Of a stretch of 64,000 bases of DNA, positions 36,003 through 43,106 are shown one piece after another. The translations under genes were made by a program, and so were the position numbers. The notes beneath the pieces are model-generated. The model saw nothing but the letters and a program-made list of their open reading frames with translations. It had not been told where the DNA came from and did not search any database. The stretch covers positions 434,001 to 498,000 of the forward strand of contig JAXMDC010000002.1 of assembly GCA_046349035.1 (NCBI GenBank), read 5' to 3'. Every line of letters starts with the position of its first letter. Position 1 is the stretch's first letter. Origin of the DNA: JAXMDC01 sp046349035. GTDB lineage: Bacteria > Pseudomonadota > Alphaproteobacteria > Rhizobiales > Kaistiaceae.

Positions 36003-36332
36003 CTAACGGACCATCACGTTGATGGTGTGACCCTGACCCTGCGAGAAGTGGACATTCACGGTATCGGGTCCCTTGTAGCCGGGGGCGGAGGTGTAAATGA
36101 CCCGCCACGCCGGCTGGTCGTTCCGCCCACAAGAGACGACAGTGATCGCCACGACCTGGGTCGTTCCATGCTCCGCGCCCGCCGATGGCTGCGGCATCAC
36201 CCGGTTGCACGCATGGGCTTGATCGACCACGACCGGTTGGCCGCTACGAGCGCTAACGGTCCGCTGCGCCGCCGCTGGCAGCGTCAGCGCAAGAAGGGCG
36301 AGAGCGGCACCAACCACTGCAACAGATCGCAT
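36003..36332 (-). CDS. Small exported protein of unknown function
   Basis: A 109-residue protein with a signal peptide ending PAAAQ and an AGGAG site seven bases before the ATG. The mature part has two cysteines (ACNRV and VSCGRN), likely a disulfide, and several beta-strand-like segments ending HTINVMV. I do not recognise the family. It is followed upstream by another small exported gene in the same direction. Confidence 0.6.
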   Translation of the reverse strand: MRSVAVVGAALALLALTLPAAAQRTVSARSGQPVVVDQAHACNRVMPQPSAGAEHGTTQVVAITVVSCGRNDQPAWRVIYTSAPGYKGPDTVNVHFSQGQGHTINVMVR

Positions 36333-36386
36333 CGGTCAATCTCCTGATCGAGTGGGCGAGCGCCGCATCGGCGCCCCCGGCGCCGG

Positions 36387-36785
36387 CTAGAACGCGGAAA
36401 CGCGCTTCACCATTTCTAGAGTCGCGTTCTTGATCAGCGCCTGGCCGCGGCTGTCCTTGGCGACATCGCCGGTGACCTTCAACAAGCAGAAATTGTTGAT
36501 GTCGGTAGTGTTGCAGTCTTCGCCGAGCTTCTTGCCGGCGGCGTTCAGCGTGTTGACGTCGACATAGATCAGCGCCCCAGGGTCGAGCGGTACCGGCGAA
36601 CACTGCGCCCCGATGATCGTGTTGTAGGACATCATCATGCAGTCGGCGATGACGACCTTCTTGCCTAGAAGAGAGTCGGTCCCCTTGGCGACAGCGGCGA
36701 CAGTGGCTGCCTGTTGCGCCGACGCGGCGCCCGTCATCGCGACGACCGCGACCGCCGTCGCGCCGCAAGACAATCCGAGTTTCAT
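36387..36785 (-). CDS. Small exported cysteine-containing protein of unknown function
   Basis: The start at 36785 (MKLGLSCG) is preferred over 36797 because GGGAA lies about seven bases upstream. A signal peptide ends GAASAQ. The mature region has four cysteines (ADCMMM, AQCSPV, EDCNTT, NFCLLK), probably two disulfides, with a LIYVDVNTLN core. It is unrecognised and possibly co-transcribed with the gene at 36003, 54 bases downstream. Confidence 0.6.
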   Translation of the reverse strand: MKLGLSCGATAVAVVAMTGAASAQQAATVAAVAKGTDSLLGKKVVIADCMMMSYNTIIGAQCSPVPLDPGALIYVDVNTLNAAGKKLGEDCNTTDINNFCLLKVTGDVAKDSRGQALIKNATLEMVKRVSAF

Positions 36786-36906
36786 GATGGTTCCCAAAAT
36801 GGCAGCCCCGCCGCATTCTGCTCGGCAAGCCGCGGGGCGCCACCAACCGGGAATTGCGCGGGGACGATCGATTGCCGCCGAGAGTCGGCGACGGAGTGCT
36901 TTGTCT

Positions 36907-37272
36907 CTAGTGCCGGACCATCTCGGCGATGAGACCGGTGAGCGCGGTCGGCAGATAGGGCTTCAGCAACACCCGGCCGCCCTCGACCATCCGCCCGCGG
37001 ATCTCGTCGTCGACCTCGCCGGCAGTGGTGTAGACCACCGGTAACTGTGGCCGCCGCCGACGTGCTTCGTTGGCGACATGGAGGCCGCCGCTGAGATTGT
37101 CCTTGAGCGCGATGTCGGCGAAGAGGAGATCGATGTCGGCGTCGCTGGCCAGGAGATCGAAAGCTTCCGGGACGTCGATCGCGGGAATCGGCTCATGCCC
37201 GGCGCGCCGGAGATTGGCCTCGGTTTGCGCCAGGATTTGCAGGTCGTCTTCGGCGATGAGAACGCGCGCCAT
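36907..37272 (-). CDS. Single-domain response regulator (CheY-like receiver)
   Basis: A 121-residue receiver with no output domain. The acidic pocket is in VLIAEDD, the phosphoacceptor Asp is in DLLFADIAL, the switch Thr is in VVYTTAGE and the conserved Lys is in VLLKPYLP. The start at 37272 has GAGGTG about nine bases upstream. No histidine kinase is adjacent. Such orphan receivers with a KPY tail often act in phosphorelays. Confidence 0.85.
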   Translation of the reverse strand: MARVLIAEDDLQILAQTEANLRRAGHEPIPAIDVPEAFDLLASDADIDLLFADIALKDNLSGGLHVANEARRRRPQLPVVYTTAGEVDDEIRGRMVEGGRVLLKPYLPTALTGLIAEMVRH

Positions 37273-37456
37273 TGTCGTCCACACCTCGTTGCTGCGGGGG
37301 CGGCAAAAGCAACCGCGCCACGATTCGCCAGGGCCCAGCCGAGGTTGCCGCTGCGTTGGTTGATGGGTTGTTAACGGCGGCGGTTGATCGACGCCGACAA
37401 GGAGCCGGATGCCTCGGTCTTCTTGACCGCGGACTTGCGCCCGAATACTAAGGTAT

Positions 37457-37822
37457 ATGACTAACCGTCAGCCCGATCTCGACCGCGTATTCCACGCCCT
37501 CGCCGATCCTACCCGCCGCGCTATCCTCGCTCGGCTCGGCGAGGGTCCGGCAACGGTCAGCGAACTGGCGCGGCCCTTCGCCATGGCACTGCCGACTTTT
37601 CTCGAGCACGTCCGCGTCCTCGAACGTTGCCGACTGCTGCGTTCGCAGAAGGTGGGGCGCGTCCGCACTTGCCGGATGGCGGAAGCCGCGGTCGCGGCGG
37701 CGGAGGCCTGGCTGGCCGAGCGGCGGGCGGCCTTCAGTGCACAGCTCGATCGGATGGATGCCTTCGTTCTCGACCTTGCCACCCAGGAGAAGCAGCGTGA
37801 GCGTCGCCCAAGAAACAAGTGA
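37457..37822 (+). CDS. ArsR family transcriptional regulator
   Basis: A 121-residue winged-helix regulator. DLDRVFHALADPTRRAILARL is the standard ArsR start, and the recognition helix region is TVSELARPFAMALPTFLEHV followed by LERCRLL. It lacks the metal-binding ELCVCDL motif, so it belongs to the non-metal group that is usually fused to or paired with SRPBCC proteins. Its stop overlaps the next gene by 26 bases. Confidence 0.9.
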   Translation: MTNRQPDLDRVFHALADPTRRAILARLGEGPATVSELARPFAMALPTFLEHVRVLERCRLLRSQKVGRVRTCRMAEAAVAAAEAWLAERRAAFSAQLDRMDAFVLDLATQEKQRERRPRNK

Positions 37823-38288
37823 CGGGCCTTTCGATCTTTTCGTCGAGCGCGTGCTGGACGCGCCCGCCAGTCTCATCTGGCAGGCGTGGACGCGCCCCGA
37901 CTACCTCCGCCAGTGGTGGGCGCCCAAGCCATGGGAGACCGTCGAGTGCGAAATCGACCTTCGCCCCGGCGGCGCCTTCCGCACCGTGATGCGCGGCCCG
38001 AACGGCGAGACCGCCTCCCATCCCGGCTGCTTCCTTGAACTGATTGAGAACCGCCGGCTTGCCTGGACCGACCTGCTGACCGCCGGCTTTCGCCCGGCCG
38101 CCAAGCCGATCATCCGCCTGACCTCGGTATTGACGCTGCAGCCCGAGGGGAAGGGGACGCGCTACCGCGCCGTCGCGATGCACGGCGATGCGCGCCAGAA
38201 GCAGAAGCACGCCGACATGGGCTTCTACGAGGGCTGGAATACGGTCCTCGACCAGCTGGTGGCGCTACTGCCGACCCTGCGCGCCTGA
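37797..38288 (+). CDS. SRPBCC / AHSA1-type domain protein
   Basis: The GTG at 37797 has AGGAG seven bases upstream and gives a 163-residue protein. LFVERVLDAPASLIWQAWTRPDYLRQWW and PGGAFRTVMRGPNG are typical of AHSA1/START-like proteins, ending with MGFYEGWNTVLDQL. These bind hydrophobic ligands. Overlap with the ArsR gene indicates a coupled operon in which the regulator may sense the same ligand. Confidence 0.88.
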   Translation: MSVAQETSDGPFDLFVERVLDAPASLIWQAWTRPDYLRQWWAPKPWETVECEIDLRPGGAFRTVMRGPNGETASHPGCFLELIENRRLAWTDLLTAGFRPAAKPIIRLTSVLTLQPEGKGTRYRAVAMHGDARQKQKHADMGFYEGWNTVLDQLVALLPTLRA

Positions 38289-38370
38289 CCGAAGGTCCGT
38301 TGCCCCGCGAAAAACCGGCGTGGCACAATGCCTTGCAGGTCCGCCTACAGTCGGGAAACGGCAACGCCGC

Positions 38371-39342
38371 ATGGGTCGCCTTCGCGCAATCGCCTTCGCC
38401 GCCGCCATCCTCGCCGTCGTCGTCCCGGCCGGTGCGGCTGAGACAATTGGCGCCGATCTTCGCGCCAAAATGTTGGCGGCGGCTGAGACGATGCGGACGG
38501 CAAGCCGTGTACTGCTGGCGGAGAAGCGCGCGCTCGGTCTCTTCCCCGGCGACGGCGTCGATCCCAACCGCACCGGCATGGTGGGTGTCGAATACAACGA
38601 AATGACTACTGCGGTTGGCGAACTCGGCGAGAAGCGTTCGACCACCAATCCGGACTTCGCTGCCGCCTATGTGCGTTATATCGCCGGCCTCGATCTGCCG
38701 AAGGGCAGCGCGGTCGTGCTTGTCCTCTCCGGCTCCTATGTCGGCGGCGACGTGGCGCTGCTGGCGGCGCTGGAAGCGCTCGGCCATCGCATCGTGCTCA
38801 TCGCCTCGGCGGGTACCTCGCAGTATGGCGCCAACGACCCGGAGTTCAATCTCTTCGAGATCCTCGCCCTCATCGAGCGAAAGGGCATCGTCCGTAGCAG
38901 GCCGGTCGCTGCGGTGCTGGGCGGGACCAATGCCAATGGCGGCGGCATCGACCGTGTGAGCTTCCGCAAGCTGACCGAGTCCGCGGAGCGGGCCGGCTAT
39001 CCGCTTATGCCGGGGCCGGGCGTCAGCGCCTCGGTGGACCAACTCATCGCCGCCGCGCGGACCGCCCTTGCCGGCGAGCGGCCGAGCCTCGTCGTCAATG
39101 TCGGCGCCTCGATCGTCGGCCTCGGCGAGTGCCTGGAGTCCTTCACCTTCCCCACCGGCTTCTCTCGCTCGGCGATGTCCTGCACCTCGGGACCGGCGGG
39201 CATCCTGATGAAGCTCGGCGCCGAGGGCATTCCGACGCTTCATGTTCTCAACATCAAACAGGTCACGCGCGAGCTCGGACTGCCTTTCGACCCGATTCCG
39301 CTCCCCGCGCCTGGCGACAACCGCGCCGTCTACGGCTCCTGA
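38371..39342 (+). CDS. Poly-gamma-glutamate system protein (PgsW-like), exported
   Basis: A 323-residue protein with an N-terminal signal or anchor (about 5-21). IASAGTSQYGANDPEFNLFEIL matches the characteristic PgsW segment, and AAVLGGTNANGGGIDRVSF and LVVNVGASIVGLGE follow the family order. In PGA producers this gene goes with pgsB, pgsC and pgsA. None of those is in the window, so it is an orphan here. The exact role is unknown even in the family. Confidence 0.72.
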   Translation: MGRLRAIAFAAAILAVVVPAGAAETIGADLRAKMLAAAETMRTASRVLLAEKRALGLFPGDGVDPNRTGMVGVEYNEMTTAVGELGEKRSTTNPDFAAAYVRYIAGLDLPKGSAVVLVLSGSYVGGDVALLAALEALGHRIVLIASAGTSQYGANDPEFNLFEILALIERKGIVRSRPVAAVLGGTNANGGGIDRVSFRKLTESAERAGYPLMPGPGVSASVDQLIAAARTALAGERPSLVVNVGASIVGLGECLESFTFPTGFSRSAMSCTSGPAGILMKLGAEGIPTLHVLNIKQVTRELGLPFDPIPLPAPGDNRAVYGS

Positions 39343-40220
39343 ACTGCCCGTCCTTCGCGCGAGGCCCAGTCCGCCGCCCGCGCTAAGGCAAGCCGGGCGA
39401 CATCGGCCATGAAGTCGTAGTCGAGCGTCTCCGGCGTATCGGTCGCCCGGTGGTAGTGCGGATTGCGGAACTCCGACGTGTCGGTCCACATCAACGCCGG
39501 AATGCCGGCTTCCCAGAAGGCGGCATGGTCGCTCCGGATGAATTCCGGGAAGGCCTTCACCTCTTGTGGATCGAGGCTCAGCGCGAGGACGGGGCAGTCG
39601 GCGACCGCACCTGCTCGGGCAAGGCCCAGAAGCGCATCGGCCGGTACGCCCGATCGATGGTCGGCGATGAGGGCGAGAAAGTCGCCCGCCGGCGGCGTCG
39701 GGATTGGCAGGCCCGTAGGCAAGCGTTGCGACCCGGACCGACGGTCGCGATAGCCGACCATCTCGAAGACGTGGGCTTCGGCGATCTTGCCGAGCGCGCC
39801 GCTGATCGCATCGGCGACGAAGTCGCGGCTGCCGAGAAGACCGTCCTCCTCGCCATTGAAGAAGACCGCGAGCGCCGGCCCGAGCTTGTGGACGGCGATA
39901 AGGCGCGCAACCTCCAGACAGACGGCGACCGCGCTCGCATTGTCGTCGGATCCGGGGCTCTCGCCGACCGAGTCGTAATGGGCGCCGAACACGATGACTG
40001 GCTCTGCGGGCCTCGAGCCCAGTCGGACCGCCAGGTTCTCGTAGGGCCCGAGCACCATCGTCGAGAGCCCGCAGTCGCCGATAAGGCCGGTCAAAGTGTC
40101 TCGTGCCCGCCGGTTGGCGCTTGCCCGACCGAGCGGGCGCGGGAAGGACAGTTGCTCGACCGTCCGCCTCAAATTGGCAATTGAGACGCCGGCGGTTGCG
40201 GCGGTTGTCGCGGCTGTCAA
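39330..40220 (-). CDS. M28 family zinc aminopeptidase
   Basis: A peptidase of the M28 clan. FGAHYDSVGESPGSDDNASAVAV holds the first His and bridging Asp ligands, FFNGEEDGLLGS holds the catalytic and ligand Glu pair, and RNPHYHRATDTPETLDYDFM holds the last His ligand. The start is uncertain. A TTG near 40220 fits the family's length (about 296 residues); the frame remains open to 40358 but crosses a hairpin. No clear signal peptide is visible. It overlaps the PgsW-like gene by 13 bases, tail to tail. Confidence 0.82.
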   Translation of the reverse strand: MTAATTAATAGVSIANLRRTVEQLSFPRPLGRASANRRARDTLTGLIGDCGLSTMVLGPYENLAVRLGSRPAEPVIVFGAHYDSVGESPGSDDNASAVAVCLEVARLIAVHKLGPALAVFFNGEEDGLLGSRDFVADAISGALGKIAEAHVFEMVGYRDRRSGSQRLPTGLPIPTPPAGDFLALIADHRSGVPADALLGLARAGAVADCPVLALSLDPQEVKAFPEFIRSDHAAFWEAGIPALMWTDTSEFRNPHYHRATDTPETLDYDFMADVARLALARAADWASREGRAVQEP

Positions 40221-40370
40221 AGCGCGGGGCTGCGCGCTGCCGGAGTCGGAAAGATGCAGGGGATTGGCCTTGGCCGTCGGGATGCGGCGTCGGCCGAGTC
40301 TAGCCCGCCGGTCGTGGGCGCAGAAGGGGGCGCCGGGCCACGCCGCCCCCTTCGGCAAGGACTTGTTGGC

Positions 40371-40946
40371 CTATGCTGCGGCCTTCTGTTTGGCCCGCAC
40401 GCTCTTCATTGCCTCGCCCCAGGCAACTACCTGGCCAAGCATCGTTCCGACCGTGGCTTCGTGCGCCGCGGCCGGCTTGAAGACGGTGTAGTTCTCGAAG
40501 TCGGTGAACAGGGAAAGCAGGACGGGCTGCCGCACATCGGCGATCTGCAGTTCGCCCATGATCGTCCGCAGGTGCTCGATGGCCCGGCTGCCGCCGGCCG
40601 AGCCGTAGCCGACAAACCCGGCGGCCTTGTTGTTCCACTCCTGATAGAGGAAATCGATGGCGTTCTTCAGCGCTGCAGAAGGCGCGCGGTTGTACTCCGG
40701 CGTCACGAACACGAAGGCGTCGAAGCCTTCCACCGCCGCCGACCAGCGCTTGGTGTGGTCCTTGGTATAGCGCCGCATGGAGGGCGGCGTCGGCTCGTCG
40801 AGGAGCGGCAGGTTGTAGTCGGCGATGTCGAGAATTTCGTAGGTCGCGTCGCCGCGCTTGCGGGCGATGTCGAGGACCCATTTGGCGACGGCGTCGGCCT
40901 TCCGGCCGGGGCGGGTCGAACCGACGACGATAGCGACTTTAAGCAT
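40371..40946 (-). CDS. NADPH-dependent FMN reductase
   Basis: A 191-residue flavodoxin-fold enzyme. KVAIVVGSTRPGRKADAVA is the FMN phosphate loop, FVFVTPEYNRAPSAALKNAIDF is the second conserved loop, and VGYGSAGGSRAIEHLR follows. It reduces FMN, quinones or azo/chromate-type substrates using NADPH. It is divergent from an HxlR regulator 78 bases away, a common pairing in which the regulator controls the reductase. Confidence 0.9.
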   Translation of the reverse strand: MLKVAIVVGSTRPGRKADAVAKWVLDIARKRGDATYEILDIADYNLPLLDEPTPPSMRRYTKDHTKRWSAAVEGFDAFVFVTPEYNRAPSAALKNAIDFLYQEWNNKAAGFVGYGSAGGSRAIEHLRTIMGELQIADVRQPVLLSLFTDFENYTVFKPAAAHEATVGTMLGQVVAWGEAMKSVRAKQKAAA

Positions 40947-41024
40947 GGCGAGAGCTGCCTCCAGGTGGTAACGAATGGAAACCGCATATCGGTCTCCGCC
41001 ACCCGCGCACAAGAAGGCACAATC

Positions 41025-41399
41025 GTGAAACCTGGTTTCCCCCACGCTACCGCAAATTGCCGTCAGATCGCCGATGTCCTTGCCCGGATCGGTGACAAAT
41101 GGAGCGTTCTTGTCATCAGCAAGCTTTGCAGCGGGCCGGTCCGCTTCAATGAGCTGAAGCGGCAGATCGGCAACATCTCTCAGAAAATGCTGAGCACAAC
41201 GCTGCGGGCTCTGGAACGCGACGGCCTCGTCAGCCGCACTATCTTCCCGACGGTTCCTCCGCGGGTCGACTACGAACTGACCGCGCTCGGCCACGACCTC
41301 CTGCGGTCGGTGCAGGGCCTGGAGGGGTGGGCTCGCGCCAACATGGACAAGGTCTACGCCGCCCGCGCCAAGTTCGACGGCGCCGCCGAGGCGGCTTAG
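41025..41399 (+). CDS. HxlR family transcriptional regulator
   Basis: The GTG at 41025 has AAGG seven bases upstream and gives a 124-residue protein. CRQIADVLARIGDKWSVLVI is the HxlR start with its conserved Cys. RFNELKRQIGNISQKMLSTTLRAL is the recognition helix region, and YELTALGHDL is the wing. It probably controls the divergent FMN reductase, sensing redox or electrophile stress through the Cys. I see no obvious operator palindrome in the 78-base gap. Confidence 0.9.
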   Translation: MKPGFPHATANCRQIADVLARIGDKWSVLVISKLCSGPVRFNELKRQIGNISQKMLSTTLRALERDGLVSRTIFPTVPPRVDYELTALGHDLLRSVQGLEGWARANMDKVYAARAKFDGAAEAA

Positions 41400-41473
41400 C
41401 GCCCCTGACAGGTCGCTGGGCAGCCGCTATCTTGCCTGCGGGGAATCAGCATTTTCCGCACCGGGAGGCCGTC

Positions 41474-42016
41474 ATGAAGTCTCGTCTCGCTGTGGCGTTG
41501 GCGTTTGTCGTGCCCGCGGGTTTCGCCATGGCAGCGGCCGAGCCGGCCGGACCGCCGAAGCCGGCTCCGGAGATGGCTCAGCTCGACGTCTTCAAAGGCC
41601 GCCTGAAGTGTACCGGCAAACAGAACGCATCGGACTTTGGCCCGGCCCACCCCGTGAAGGGGAGCGCCGGTGGCACCGTCGGTCTGAACGGCTTCGTGGT
41701 GACCATGCGTTACGACGAGAACAAGACCAAGGAGAACGCGGCGCCCATTCACGCCATGTACGACATGACCTACGACGCGGCGGCCAAGCAGTTCGTCAGC
41801 GTCGGCTTCGACAACATGGGCGGGCGCGCCACGCTGACCTCCAAGGGCTGGGACGGCGATAAGTTCGTTCTCACCGGCGAAGTCAGCATGGCCGGCCAGA
41901 AGATCGCGGTCCGCGATACTTTCACCAAGACCAAGGACGGTCTTATGCACACCGGGGAGATGCAGGGGCGCGACGGCAAGTTCTTCGTACTCGATGAGGA
42001 GACCTGCAAGCGCTAG
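41474..42016 (+). CDS. Exported DUF1579-like protein
   Basis: A 180-residue exported protein with a GGGAGG site upstream and a signal peptide ending GFAMA. MAQLDVFKGRLKCTGKQ, GFVVTMRYDENK, VGFDNMGGRATLTSKGWDGDKFVLTGE and DTFTKTKDG follow the DUF1579-type beta pattern of secreted lipocalin-like proteins. Two cysteines (KCTG and ETCKR) may pair. Function unknown. Confidence 0.65.
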   Translation: MKSRLAVALAFVVPAGFAMAAAEPAGPPKPAPEMAQLDVFKGRLKCTGKQNASDFGPAHPVKGSAGGTVGLNGFVVTMRYDENKTKENAAPIHAMYDMTYDAAAKQFVSVGFDNMGGRATLTSKGWDGDKFVLTGEVSMAGQKIAVRDTFTKTKDGLMHTGEMQGRDGKFFVLDEETCKR

Positions 42017-42045
42017 CTCGGCATCTGCTGCCGGAGGTATCGCTC

Positions 42046-42303
42046 ATGCACAGGATCGTCGTGCTGGCGTCCGTCGCGCTGCTTGGGCTCGCGCTCTCCG
42101 CGGGCCCGGCGGCGGCGCAGAACTTCGAGAGCTACGGCGTGTTCTGCGCGAGCGGTCGGATCGAGGTCGACAGCCGCTCCGAGGACCAGATGAGATCGCA
42201 ACGCGGCGCTTGCCAGTTCTCCCGCTTCCCGACGCGCTCCGACGCTGAGAACTTCGCACGCCGCAATTTCGGAGGGGTCGGCGGCTCCTGTAGCTGTCGC
42301 TAG
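42046..42303 (+). CDS. Small exported protein
   Basis: An 85-residue protein with a signal peptide ending AAAQ and a mature part of about 60 residues. Four cysteines are present (FCASG, GACQF and the terminal SCSCR). It is unrecognised. It lies 29 bases after the DUF1579-like gene and 14 bases before the YkgJ-type gene, so probably in one transcription unit. Confidence 0.6.
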   Translation: MHRIVVLASVALLGLALSAGPAAAQNFESYGVFCASGRIEVDSRSEDQMRSQRGACQFSRFPTRSDAENFARRNFGGVGGSCSCR

Positions 42304-42317
42304 GGCAGGGGTGGGCG

Positions 42318-43094
42318 ATGGCTACCCACGCGGATCGCCGTCGTCAGGCCAAAGCCGAGGATGTCCTGCTCGCCCGCGGCCTCGACCCGCGTTCGCAGGC
42401 CGTGGAACCGTTGCTGGCGCTCATGCGCCGCCTCTATGACCATCTGGAAAAGGCCAAGCGGAAGCACGATCTCGCTCCGCTGCTCGACTACCTCTACGGC
42501 TGTATGCAGGGGAGCCTCGCCGCCCTCCGCGACGTCAAGACCGGCTGCCGCAAGGGCTGCTGGTTCTGCTGCACCACCTGGGTCGACGCCACCGCCCCGG
42601 AGTTGATCTACGCCATGCGCGATGTCCGCCGCGGCAGCCCGAAGGCGCGCCGTGCCGCCGACGCCTTCGCCAGGTTCGGCGCTCTGCCCTTTGTCGAGCG
42701 GGCCCGAACCGTCGCTCCTTGCCCGATGTTGGAGGATAACGCCTGCTCGATCTATGACGACCGGCCGGCCCTTTGCCGCGCCGCCGCGTCGACCGATGCC
42801 GCTGCCTGCGAGAGGGCCTTCCTCATGCTGGCGCCCGAGCCGTTCCCGTCGCCGGTCTTGCACGTCCGCACTGGCACCGACTACGCCCTCGCCGTCGCCG
42901 CCGCTCTGAAGCACGCCGGCCTCAACCACCGGACGCTCGAACTGATGGGTGGCATGGCTCGCGTGCTCGTCACCGACAATGCCGAGGCGCGCTGGCTGGA
43001 CGGCGAGGACATTTTCGCCGGTCTCCAGACGGGCCCGCACGATACGCTCGCCGATCCCCATCACGACGCGCTCTATCGCGCCGCCTTCGCCTGA
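42318..43094 (+). CDS. YkgJ family cysteine-cluster protein
   Basis: A 258-residue protein. The cluster CRKGCWFCC near residue 77 and the second block CPMLEDNACSIYDDRPALCR near residue 136 are the hallmark of the YkgJ/UPF0153 zinc- or iron-binding family. Flanking helices (LLALMRRLYDHLEKAK) are typical. The function is unknown; metal binding is likely from the Cys pattern. It is convergent with the DUF499 gene, with a 12-base gap. Confidence 0.85.
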   Translation: MATHADRRRQAKAEDVLLARGLDPRSQAVEPLLALMRRLYDHLEKAKRKHDLAPLLDYLYGCMQGSLAALRDVKTGCRKGCWFCCTTWVDATAPELIYAMRDVRRGSPKARRAADAFARFGALPFVERARTVAPCPMLEDNACSIYDDRPALCRAAASTDAAACERAFLMLAPEPFPSPVLHVRTGTDYALAVAAALKHAGLNHRTLELMGGMARVLVTDNAEARWLDGEDIFAGLQTGPHDTLADPHHDALYRAAFA

Positions 43095-43106
43095 TCGCGC
43101 TATCGC

